NCBI RefSeq assembly: GCF_013204885.1
Contig: NZ_JABMKX010000033.1
Coordinates: 1-32,290, forward strand
Source: Paenibacillus tritici
Lineage (GTDB): Bacteria > Bacillota > Bacilli > Paenibacillales > Paenibacillaceae
Length of the DNA: 32,290 bases
Direction: 5' to 3'
In this document: piece by piece, positions 6,523-13,319 of the stretch
Numbering within the stretch: the first letter of the stretch is position 1
How the letters are laid out: each line of letters opens with the position of its first letter
Made by a program: the position numbers and the translations under genes
The notes under the pieces: model-generated
Seen by the model: the letters and a program-made list of their open reading frames with translations, nothing else
Told to the model about the DNA's origin: nothing
The model's database searches: none

Positions 6523-7356
6523 TTAATTGGTTGTGGAAGGATGAGCACTGCGGCGGTTTCTAAGCTTAATCAGCCGCTGTACCCCGATGGTGACCAGCAG
6601 AATGACCAGCAGAATTAAGGCAATCGTGCCTCCGGGAGGTGTGTTGATATAATAGGAAGCCGTCAGGCCGCTAAAAACACCGGTCAGACCGGCGCCCACC
6701 GCAATGAATATCGCGGCGGTAAACCCTGAAGCGATCCTCAGCGCAATGGAGGCCGGAAGCACAATCAGAGCGGATACCAGCAGCACACCCACCACTGGCA
6801 TTGCTGCGGCAACGGTCATGCCGGTCAGTACGGCAAATGAGAAGGACAGCAGCCCGGTACGAACACCGCTGATGCTGGCGGTCTCTTCGTCAAACGTCAG
6901 GCTGTACAGCGGGCGGCGCAGAACGATGAAGTAGAGGAGACCGGCGGCGGCCACTATGGCAATCAGCTTCAGCTGAGTATTACTGACGGCTACGATGGAG
7001 CCAAACAGATAGGAGCTGAAGCTCTTGGACAGATTCTGCTTCAGGCTCATCAGCACGACGGCCAGCGCCAGGCCTGAGGTCATAATAATAGCAACCGGAA
7101 GCTCACTGTATGTACGGTAAGAGCGGCGGAGCTGTTCGATGACCAAGCCTCCGGCAACAGCCACGCTGAAGCCGCTGAGAGCAGGATTCCACTGCAGCAC
7201 GGAACCAAGCGCAACTCCGGCAAGTGATACATGGGACAGCGTATCCGCCATCAGTACCTGCCTGCGCAGCATCAGGTACACGCCAAGCAGCGGCCCAATC
7301 AGGCCGATCAGGCCTCCTGCCCAAAATGCGCGCTGCATGAATTCGTAACCAAGCAT
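6523..7356 (-). CDS. znuB: Zinc ABC transporter permease
   Basis: This 277-residue polytopic membrane protein is of the ABC-3 family (ZnuB/AdcB). It has about eight hydrophobic segments, the early block GPLLGVYLMLRRQVLMADTLSHVSLAGVALG and the late block VGVLLVSALIVLPAS, both family signatures. It forms the channel for zinc delivered by the lipoprotein next door. Its ATG lies inside the end of znuC (a 49-bp overlap) and has its own GGAGGG six bases upstream, so both overlapping frames are credible and probably translationally linked. The tail is short and basic. Confidence 0.93.
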   Translation of the reverse strand: MLGYEFMQRAFWAGGLIGLIGPLLGVYLMLRRQVLMADTLSHVSLAGVALGSVLQWNPALSGFSVAVAGGLVIEQLRRSYRTYSELPVAIIMTSGLALAVVLMSLKQNLSKSFSSYLFGSIVAVSNTQLKLIAIVAAAGLLYFIVLRRPLYSLTFDEETASISGVRTGLLSFSFAVLTGMTVAAAMPVVGVLLVSALIVLPASIALRIASGFTAAIFIAVGAGLTGVFSGLTASYYINTPPGGTIALILLVILLVTIGVQRLIKLRNRRSAHPSTTN

Positions 7357-8015
7357 GTCCAGCCCTCCTGTTCTTGGCGTTCCAGAGTGATCACGGTATC
7401 CAGATAGGCGCCGGATTCCTCCAGGCCGTGTGTAACCATAATGACAGTCCAGCCATGCTGGCTGACGTAGTGGCGCATCAGCTTGTAGAACCCGCTGCGG
7501 CTGGCCGCATCCAGCCCCGTAACCGGCTCATCGAGAACCAGCACCTGCGGCTGCTGGGCCAGTGCCCGGGCGATACAGATCCGCTGCTTCTGCCCGCCGG
7601 ACAGCTCACCGATTCTGCGGTTACGGTAGTCCCACATCTCCACCTGCCGCAAGCTGCTCTCGACGAGTGCTTCCTGCTCCTTAGTGAAGCGGCTGAATAA
7701 TCCCAGCCTGGAGTAACAGCCGGAGCGGACCAACTCGATGACCTTGCTGGGAAATCCGGCATTGAAGGAGGCTACCTGCTGCGGCACGTAGCCGATAACC
7801 AGCCTGCCCTCTCCGCTGATCTCCCGGTTCAGGGAGACCGTCCCGCTCCATGGCTTCAGCAGGCCGAGCATCAGCTTAAGCAGCGTCGTCTTCGCCGCTC
7901 CGTTCGGGCCGGTAATTCCAATGAACTGCCCGGCCTCAATATCCAGCGACAAGCGGTCAATGACCGGCTCATTTCCGTAGCCGAACACCACATCCCGCAT
8001 GGATGACAACATCAT
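7308..8015 (-). CDS. znuC: Zinc ABC transporter ATP-binding protein
   Basis: This 235-residue ABC ATPase has Walker A GPNGAAKTT (about 37-45, with Ala in place of the usual Gly before Lys), a Q-loop at GYVPQQ, signature LSGGQKQR, Walker B VLVLDEPVTGLD and an H-loop in VTHGLEE. It powers zinc uptake through ZnuB. It is the first gene of the operon. Two in-frame ATGs at the start follow GGGAGG by about 10 bases. Upstream are a promoter and two Zur-type palindromes (8058-8113). The small change in Walker A keeps the Lys-Thr pair, so the protein should be active. Confidence 0.93.
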   Translation of the reverse strand: MMLSSMRDVVFGYGNEPVIDRLSLDIEAGQFIGITGPNGAAKTTLLKLMLGLLKPWSGTVSLNREISGEGRLVIGYVPQQVASFNAGFPSKVIELVRSGCYSRLGLFSRFTKEQEALVESSLRQVEMWDYRNRRIGELSGGQKQRICIARALAQQPQVLVLDEPVTGLDAASRSGFYKLMRHYVSQHGWTVIMVTHGLEESGAYLDTVITLERQEQEGWTCLVTNSCSAHFGQEA

Positions 8016-8057
8016 ATGCCCTAGTCCTCCCTTCTTCGGTGGGACATGAAGTTTATT

Positions 8058-8113
8058 CGTAATAATTACGTTTTAACTCCATTGAGTTTATCGTAATTAT
8101 TACGATCTGTAAA
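8058..8113 (-). promoter_or_regulatory. znuCBA-rpsN promoter with two Zur boxes
   Basis: Read toward znuC, a -35 TTTACA (8108-8113) and -10 TAAACT (8085-8090) are separated by exactly 17 bp. One Zur-type palindrome, ATCGTAAT-T-ATTACGAT (8090-8106), fills the spacer. A second, CGTAAT-A-ATTACG (8058-8070), lies just after the expected start point, with centres 34 bp apart. Both match the Bacillus Zur operator. Zur with zinc would block polymerase at both positions. Confidence 0.85.
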
Positions 8114-8180
8114 CCCATGCCCGGAAATTAACCGGATTTGAGCTGATTCACATACCTATCCAGGCAGCAAACCAGGCAGC

Positions 8181-8214
8181 AAAAAGCCGGAACCGCCAAG
8201 CTTGATTCCGGCTT
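8181..8214 (-). terminator. Terminator of the rpmG-cobW operon
   Basis: On the minus strand AAGCCGGAA pairs with TTCCGGCTT around a 13-nt loop and runs straight into TTTTTG. It lies about 40 bp beyond the stop of the COG0523 GTPase gene and isolates it from the znu promoter downstream. Confidence 0.85.
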
Positions 8215-8255
8215 CCCTCCTATTCAGATCCTTATCTTCATGTCCGCAGCACTCT

Positions 8256-9464
8256 CTATTCCTGCCCCGCAGCAAGCAGCTCTTCTGCCGCCCAGGGCAG
8301 CGGATTGTTGAACAAGGTCCAGTCCTGCTTCATCTCCTCTGCACTCAGGAGGCAGCGGTCCAGGCGGGCTTCAATATCCTCACGGTTCATGCTGACACCG
8401 ATGAATACAATCTCATTCAGCCGGTCGCCCCACTGCCCGTCCCACTTCGCCTGGACATCCGGCTCGGCGGCCAGCACCTCCTGCTGCTGGTCCTCCGGCA
8501 TCGTCGCCAGCCAATAACCGGCGGGACCGAACTGGATGGACGGCCCTGCCTGGCTGATCGTCGCGGCCAGATCACCGTACGCAGCCAGCCAGACGAGACC
8601 CTTGGCCCGGACCACCTCAGAAGGCCAGTTGCTGAAGAAGAAGCTCAGCCGCTGCGGGTGGAACGGTGCTCTGCGCCGGTAGACGAAGGAGGTAATGCCG
8701 TATTCTTCGGTCTCTGGCGTATGCTCCTCCTTGCCCAGCTCAGCGATCCAGCCGGACGACTGGCTGGTCTGCTCGAAGTCAAACAACCCTGTATTCAGAA
8801 TCTCGGAGGGGTCCACCTGCGCGTTCACCGTGCGGAGAATCTTCGCACGCGGCTGAAGTCTGCGCAGTACAGCCTCCAGCTTGTTCAGCTCATTCTCCTC
8901 CACCAGATCGCATTTGTTCAGCAGCAGGACATCACAGGTCTCAATCTGGTCAACCAGCAGATCGACGATATCCCGGAAGTCGCCTTCACCCGCCGTCATA
9001 TTGCGGTCCAGCAGACTGTCGCCCGAAGCGAAATCATGCCAGAAGCGGTTGGCATCGACAACCGTAACCATCGTGTCCAGTCTGGCAAGCCCGGTCAGGT
9101 CGATATCCAGCTCAGGGTTCGCATAGGTGAAGGTCTGGGCTACAGGAACCGGCTCGCTGATGCCGGAAGACTCGATCAGAATATAATCGAAGCGCCCTTC
9201 CAAGGCGAGCTGGTTCACCTCGCGCAGCAGATCATCACGGAGTGTGCAGCAGATGCAGCCGTTGGACATCTCCACCAGCTTCTCCTCCGTCCGGGAGAGC
9301 GTGCTGCCGGATTTCACCAGATTCGCATCCACATTCACTTCACTCATATCATTGACGATGACGGCTACCTTGAGGCCGGCACGGTTATGGAGAATATGAT
9401 TGAGCAGTGTGGTTTTGCCGGAGCCCAGGTACCCGCTCAGCACAGTTACAGGAATTTTGTTCAT
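8256..9464 (-). CDS. COG0523 zinc metallochaperone GTPase (ZagA/YciC-like)
   Basis: This 402-residue G3E GTPase has Walker A GYLGSGKTT (11-19), the metal-binding CXCC motif as GCICC (69-73), the switch region ILIESSGISEP and guanine specificity motif NKCD (about 183-186). A C-terminal CobW_C domain holds PEVQAKW-type and final EVVFIG-like blocks (NEIVFIGVSMNRED). This length and the pairing with a Zur box match Bacillus YciC/ZagA, which is thought to pass zinc to client enzymes such as FolE during starvation. The start has AAGGAG upstream. It follows the zinc-free L33 gene by 31 bp under the operator at 9668-9686. The cargo is inferred from this context. Confidence 0.9.
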   Translation of the reverse strand: MNKIPVTVLSGYLGSGKTTLLNHILHNRAGLKVAVIVNDMSEVNVDANLVKSGSTLSRTEEKLVEMSNGCICCTLRDDLLREVNQLALEGRFDYILIESSGISEPVPVAQTFTYANPELDIDLTGLARLDTMVTVVDANRFWHDFASGDSLLDRNMTAGEGDFRDIVDLLVDQIETCDVLLLNKCDLVEENELNKLEAVLRRLQPRAKILRTVNAQVDPSEILNTGLFDFEQTSQSSGWIAELGKEEHTPETEEYGITSFVYRRRAPFHPQRLSFFFSNWPSEVVRAKGLVWLAAYGDLAATISQAGPSIQFGPAGYWLATMPEDQQQEVLAAEPDVQAKWDGQWGDRLNEIVFIGVSMNREDIEARLDRCLLSAEEMKQDWTLFNNPLPWAAEELLAAGQE

Positions 9465-9495
9465 GGATGTACTCCTTATATCAATATAGTGGCGC

Positions 9496-9645
9496 TTAGC
9501 GGGTCTCGCGGTGCAGCGTGATGCGCTTCAGGCGCGGACAATATTTTCTCATCTCCAGACGCTCTGGTGTGGTTCTCTTATTCTTCGTAGTGGTGTAGTT
9601 GCGGTCGCCCGTCTCGGTGCAAGCCAAAGTAACTATTACTCTCAC
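9496..9645 (-). CDS. rpmG: 50S ribosomal protein L33, zinc-independent type
   Basis: A 49-codon gene starts with GTG (9643-9645), ten bases after GGAG, and encodes a complete L33: MRVIVTLACTETGDRNYTT, then KNKRTTPERLE and the usual end ITLHRETR. Zinc-binding L33 has Cys pairs at 9/12 and 36/39. Here positions 9 and 36 are Cys but 12 is Thr and 39 is Leu, so the zinc ribbon is broken. It heads an operon with the COG0523 GTPase directly behind a Zur-controlled promoter. The role is to replace zinc-bearing L33 when zinc is scarce. The short length and GTG start make it easy to miss. Confidence 0.93.
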   Translation of the reverse strand: MRVIVTLACTETGDRNYTTTKNKRTTPERLEMRKYCPRLKRITLHRETR

Positions 9646-9667
9646 TAAAATCCATCTCCTTCCGATT

Positions 9668-9721
9668 AATCGTAATTATTACGATTTACACATTCTACAT
9701 GCTTAAGCCCTCCAGTGTCAA
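9668..9721 (-). promoter_or_regulatory. rpmG-cobW promoter with perfect Zur box
   Basis: Toward rpmG, a consensus -35 TTGACA (9716-9721) and -10 TAGAAT (9692-9697) are 18 bp apart. Five bases further is a perfect 9-1-9 palindrome, AATCGTAAT-T-ATTACGATT (9668-9686), which would cover the transcription start. This is an unusually clean Zur-repressed promoter. The divergent COG0523 operon starts about 240 bp away on the other strand and could also feel this site, though no equally good plus-strand promoter is visible. Confidence 0.88.
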
Positions 9722-9798
9722 CAGGGTGACCTAAACATTTCAACTCTCTTAGATTAGTGTTCTTTACTGTGCAGGAATTACGTATAGATGGAATTACA

Positions 9799-9928
9799 AG
9801 CGGAAACGGCTTGGCCGTTCCTGTGAAGGATGGTACCGTTTCAGCGGGAATAAGCAGGATGATGATGAAGTGAAGCAACTTGGCCGCCTTCTTATGGGGA
9901 CGGTACTATTGGAGCGGGAGAGTGAGCC
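9799..9928. repeat. Imperfect 69-bp direct duplication before the second GTPase gene
   Basis: Two related blocks lie in tandem, 69 bp apart. Both have CTTGGCCG (9810 and 9879), then GGTAC, then AGCGGGA and a purine-rich end. The second copy supplies the GGAGCGGGAG ribosome binding site of the gene at 9929. The segment CGTTTCAGCGG..GCCGCCTTC inside it resembles 270-305. No riboswitch fold that I know is evident in the 9722-9928 leader. Confidence 0.5.
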
Positions 9929-10963
9929 ATGAAGATACCTGTGATCATACTAAGCGGATTTCTGGGGAGCGGAAAAACGACCCTGCTGCTGAGTCTGCTG
10001 AAGGAGAGCAAGCTGAGGGGGCTGAACCCGGGGGTCGTCATGAATGAGCTGGGGAAAAAGGATGTAGACGGCTATATTCTGCAGGAGAGCACCGGCACCC
10101 GTGTAGAAAAGCTGCTGGACGGCTGCATCTGCTGTAGCCGTAAGGAGGAGCTGCCGCGCACCCTGACCGCCCTCCTGGCACGCCGGCCGGACATTATCTA
10201 CATCGAGCTTACAGGTGTCGCCGACCCCGACGAAATTGCCAAATCGCTGCTGGCGCCGCCTCTGGCAGACAGGCTGAGCCTGCATCATACGGTCACAGTG
10301 CTGGATGCCGAGAACGCGCTGGAGTACAGCAGCCGCTTCTCGTCCGATAAGCAGCTCGTCCGTACGCTGCGCAAGCAGATCGCCACTGCCGACCTCATCA
10401 TCGTCAACAAAAGCGATTTGGTAGAACCGGAGACGCTATGGAAGATCGAGAAAATGGTATCCAAGCAGAACTCGGAATCCGAGATTGTATTCACCCATTA
10501 CAGCCAGATCAATCTGGCTCCGCTGCTGGCAGGCATAGTTGTTCGCGGGCTGAATAGTCCTGCTCTCCGGCGCGGCTCCGGCAACGTCAATGTCAGCGGC
10601 ACTGCGCTTCAGCGGATGAACACCAGCGGCGGCAGCGCGACGGCAGTACATGAGCCGGCAGCCGGGACAGACGGCTCTTATTCCCAGGTTGCAGCAGTGA
10701 CGTTAACCGTCCCCGCAGCTTGGAGCGGGGGGCTTAGGCGGGAGCAGCTGGAGGAATTTTTCCGGCAATGGGGGTACAGTCTGCTCCGGGCCAAGGGACA
10801 TGTACGGCTTGCAGGCCAGGATTCCGTTCAACTGGTGCAGCTCGCGGGAAACCGCATTTCCTGGGAAGCTTCCAGTTATCCGGGCCAGCCTTATGTGGTG
10901 TGCATTGGCCTGAATCTGGATGAGAAGGCGATCAGCCGCAGCTGGGCCAGCTTGTTCAGCTAA
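9929..10963 (+). CDS. Second COG0523 (CobW-like) GTPase
   Basis: This 344-residue G3E GTPase has Walker A GFLGSGKTT (10-18), CXCC as GCICC (65-69), the switch block IYIELTGVADPDE and NKSD guanine motif (about 161-164). A low-complexity Gly/Ser/Ala linker (about 210-250) leads into a short CobW_C domain. It is only distantly similar to the neighbour at 8256-9464, so it is not a recent duplicate. It heads a plus-strand operon with a UPF0718 permease (37 bp later) and a DUF1980 protein. In such clusters it probably loads or senses metal for the membrane pair; zinc is inferred from the Zur-rich setting. Confidence 0.88.
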   Translation: MKIPVIILSGFLGSGKTTLLLSLLKESKLRGLNPGVVMNELGKKDVDGYILQESTGTRVEKLLDGCICCSRKEELPRTLTALLARRPDIIYIELTGVADPDEIAKSLLAPPLADRLSLHHTVTVLDAENALEYSSRFSSDKQLVRTLRKQIATADLIIVNKSDLVEPETLWKIEKMVSKQNSESEIVFTHYSQINLAPLLAGIVVRGLNSPALRRGSGNVNVSGTALQRMNTSGGSATAVHEPAAGTDGSYSQVAAVTLTVPAAWSGGLRREQLEEFFRQWGYSLLRAKGHVRLAGQDSVQLVQLAGNRISWEASSYPGQPYVVCIGLNLDEKAISRSWASLFS

Positions 10964-11000
10964 ACTATAAATTCAAGGTACGGAAGGGGCCGATGAAGCC

Positions 11001-11918
11001 TTGACAACCTTTACTCCGTTCACCCTATGGCCGCTGCTCTTCTCCGATACCTTCAAAACCTCATTCCTGGGCATTCTGCTGGAGGCCTTGCCGTTTGTAC
11101 TTCTGGGGGCGCTGCTCTCCTCTCTCCTCCGCGTCTTCGTACCAGATGAGATGATCTCGCGCTGGATTCCGCGCCGCCCGCTTCCGGCAATCCTCTTCGG
11201 CTGTCTGCTCGGGATACTGTTCCCCGTCTGTGAATGCGGGATGATTCCGCTGGTGCGCCGCCTGATACACAAAGGAATGCCGCTGTACGTCGCAATCGTC
11301 TTCATCCTGTCCGGCCCGATTATCAACCCGGTCGTCTACGGGGCGACCCTTATGGCCTTCCGCTCCCATCCGGAGCTGGCCTACACCCGAATGGGACTGG
11401 CTTTTGTGGTGGCGGCGCTAATCGGCCTTATCCTCTATGCCACCGTCCGCAAGTCCCCCCTGCGCTTGTCCATCCGCCGTGAGGGAAGCGAGGTTCATCA
11501 GGCGGATACACGCGGCGGCCGGGTTGCGGCTGTCCTCGTTCATACTTCGGACGAGTTCTTTGAGATGGGTAAATATCTGATCATTGGCTGTCTGCTGACT
11601 GCGGGAATCCAGACCTTCATGAATCAGGGCAGCCTGTCCGCCATTGGTGAGCGGCCGCTCGGCTCCTATGTGTTCATGATGGGCCTATCCTTTGTACTCT
11701 CGCTCTGTTCCACCTCAGACGCCTTCGTCGCTTCCACCTTCCTGCATGTCTTCCCGGCCGGTTCACTGCTCGCCTTCATGGTGCTGGGTCCGATGCTGGA
11801 CTTCAAGAATTCGCTGATGCTGCTGTCGCTGTTCAAAACCAGGTTTGCCCTGTATCTGTTCTTCCTCATCATCGCGACGGTCTTCACCGGCTCCGTACTG
11901 GCTTCACTCTGGCTATAG
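11001..11918 (+). CDS. UPF0718 / DUF318 permease (YcgR-like)
   Basis: This is a 305-residue membrane protein with about eight hydrophobic segments. Two internally related halves each carry a family motif: FPVCECGMIPLVRRLI (about 73-88) and SLCSTSDAFVASTF (about 235-248). Both signatures fit the UPF0718 permeases such as Bacillus YcgR; the wider family includes ArsP-type exporters. The substrate is unknown. The only workable start is TTG at 11001, with GGAAGGGG about 10 bases upstream; a nearby ATG runs into a stop. It lies between the COG0523 GTPase and the DUF1980 partner, 37 bp from each. The paired Cys motifs could hold a metal, but that is inference. Confidence 0.85.
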   Translation: MTTFTPFTLWPLLFSDTFKTSFLGILLEALPFVLLGALLSSLLRVFVPDEMISRWIPRRPLPAILFGCLLGILFPVCECGMIPLVRRLIHKGMPLYVAIVFILSGPIINPVVYGATLMAFRSHPELAYTRMGLAFVVAALIGLILYATVRKSPLRLSIRREGSEVHQADTRGGRVAAVLVHTSDEFFEMGKYLIIGCLLTAGIQTFMNQGSLSAIGERPLGSYVFMMGLSFVLSLCSTSDAFVASTFLHVFPAGSLLAFMVLGPMLDFKNSLMLLSLFKTRFALYLFFLIIATVFTGSVLASLWL

Positions 11919-11955
11919 CTGCAATGAAATCGCGCATTCCTATAGGAGGATCTGC

Positions 11956-12825
11956 ATGAATCATTCCCGGAGCATCCGGCTTCACTATTTATTCAGGGCG
12001 GTTATTCTGCTCGCCTTCGCCCTCTATATCGGACATCTGGTCCAGCAGGACGCCCTCCATTATTATGTTGCGCCCAAGCTGGCCCGCTGGATCAGATTAT
12101 GTCCGGTTCCGCTCTGCCTGATGGCGCTCAGCCTTGGACTTCAGGCGGTCCTTGGCCGAAGCGCTGCCCTGTGTGACTGCGAGCACCGCCTGCCCCGTTC
12201 GGGCCTTGGCAGCTCCGCATTATACGGCCTGTTCCTGCTGCCGCTGCTGCTGGGCTTCCTGCTGCCCGACCGCGCACTCGGCAGTGCTGCTGCAGCCAAG
12301 AAGGGGATTGTCCTGTCTTATACCGCTGCGGAGCCCGGCAACGGGGCCAAGTTCACCCCGTCCAATCCCTATGAGGCCGAATTTGCCGAGCTGGCCGGCA
12401 AGCTGTATGAACAGCCTGTCATTCCGGTACACTCTGAGATTTTCTCTGAAACGCTGGGTGCTATGAACCTGTATAAATCACAGTTCGAGGGCAAGGAGAT
12501 CACCGTATCCGGCTTCCTGTACCGGGAACCGCAAGGAGCCGGCCAGCCCGGCTATGCAGTCAGCCGCTTCCTGGTCCAGTGCTGTACGGCAGATGCCACT
12601 CCCTTCGGCATCCTGCTGCAGCCGGGAACACAAATAAGCCTGCCCGCCGATACCTGGATTGAGGTTCGGGGCAAGCTTCATGTGGCGCTCTTTGAGGGAG
12701 TGGAGACCCTGCAGATTGCTCCAGAGCGTATAACTGCAATGGCAGCGCCGTCCACACCTTATGTGTACACCAATGCCGATGCTGCAGCAGCCTGGGAGGA
12801 GCTGCAGCGCGCGGACATCAAATGA
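11956..12825 (+). CDS. DUF1980 / TIGR03943 membrane protein (YcgQ-like)
   Basis: This 289-residue protein has two to three N-terminal membrane segments (about 11-28, 48-66 and 89-105). Between the later ones is a Cys pair, LCDCEHR. The large outer domain has the family blocks GKEITVSGFLYRE, VSRFLVQCCTADATPFGIL and WIEVRGKL. It is the usual partner of UPF0718 permeases (Bacillus YcgQ with YcgR) and is described as a putative permease subunit. Its start has TAGGAGG eight bases upstream. The gene end overlaps the convergent NusG-domain gene by 8 bp. Role in metal handling is inferred from the neighbours. Confidence 0.85.
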   Translation: MNHSRSIRLHYLFRAVILLAFALYIGHLVQQDALHYYVAPKLARWIRLCPVPLCLMALSLGLQAVLGRSAALCDCEHRLPRSGLGSSALYGLFLLPLLLGFLLPDRALGSAAAAKKGIVLSYTAAEPGNGAKFTPSNPYEAEFAELAGKLYEQPVIPVHSEIFSETLGAMNLYKSQFEGKEITVSGFLYREPQGAGQPGYAVSRFLVQCCTADATPFGILLQPGTQISLPADTWIEVRGKLHVALFEGVETLQIAPERITAMAAPSTPYVYTNADAAAAWEELQRADIK

Positions 12826-13222
12826 CCGCATCCAGCGCGTCATCGTCATCCATAGATGAATCCGGATTGAAGATCTCCACCAGGAGACGGGCCGGAATGC
12901 AGATAATCTGCTGTTTCGGTCTGGAGATGAAGCCCATATCCAGCGCAATCGTCAATGGAGCATCCGAATAGATCATCTGAATGCCATAATCATACACCTT
13001 CAGCGTATTGTGGCCATACCTGGTGCGGATATCAATCAGCTGCTCCTTCTTGGTCAGCTGTACCGTCTGGTACAATTCGCCGTTCACCGTGATCCTTGCC
13101 TTCAGCTCCCCCTGACTGTACTGCTCCTTGGAGTTCGAGACCCACTTATAGCCGTAGATTGTGCCTGCAGCCAGCAATACGGCCAGGATCATAATGAAAT
13201 CGCCGCGTTTCATGATTTGCAC
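12818..13222 (-). CDS. Membrane-anchored NusG domain II protein
   Basis: This is a 134-residue protein. The opening KRGDFIMILAVLLAAGTIYG is one membrane anchor (about residues 5-23). It is followed by a NusG-domain-II-like beta domain with ARITVNGELYQTVQL, the short LTKKEQLIDIRTRYGHNTLKV run and RPKQQIICIPARLLVEI. It ends in an acidic tail, SSMDDDDALD. The product should sit at the membrane with the domain outside; function is unknown. I use the GTG at 13222, eight bases after AAAGGA, with an ATG at 13213 as alternative. The promoter at 13251-13312 carries a Zur-type box, placing it in the zinc regulon. It converges on and slightly overlaps the DUF1980 gene. Confidence 0.8.
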   Translation of the reverse strand: MQIMKRGDFIMILAVLLAAGTIYGYKWVSNSKEQYSQGELKARITVNGELYQTVQLTKKEQLIDIRTRYGHNTLKVYDYGIQMIYSDAPLTIALDMGFISRPKQQIICIPARLLVEIFNPDSSMDDDDALDAVI

Positions 13223-13250
13223 TGCGTTAATCCTTTCGCTGAGCCTTATT

Positions 13251-13312
13251 AATCGTAATAATTACTAATTACAATTAATAACATCGTAATTTAGCTTAAG
13301 GAGGTTTGTCAA
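13251..13312 (-). promoter_or_regulatory. Promoter of NusG-II gene with Zur-type box
   Basis: Toward the NusG-II gene, -35 TTGACA (13307-13312) and -10 TACGAT (13283-13288) are 18 bp apart. A Zur-like palindrome at 13251-13269 (AATCGTAAT-A-ATTACTAAT) matches the operator at 17 of 19 positions. A further left half-site, ATCGTAAT (13283-13290), overlaps the -10. The layout mirrors the znu promoter. Confidence 0.7.
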
Positions 13313-13319
13313 CGCTAAC

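Noticed and set aside
8202..9521. 439-codon plus-strand ORF
   Set aside because: It is antisense to the COG0523 GTPase, which has all family motifs; the plus-strand translation has a shadow-like composition.
9687..9928. Cobalamin riboswitch before the CobW-like gene
   Set aside because: No B12-box or conserved core is visible; the leader is made of an imperfect duplication, and the context is zinc.
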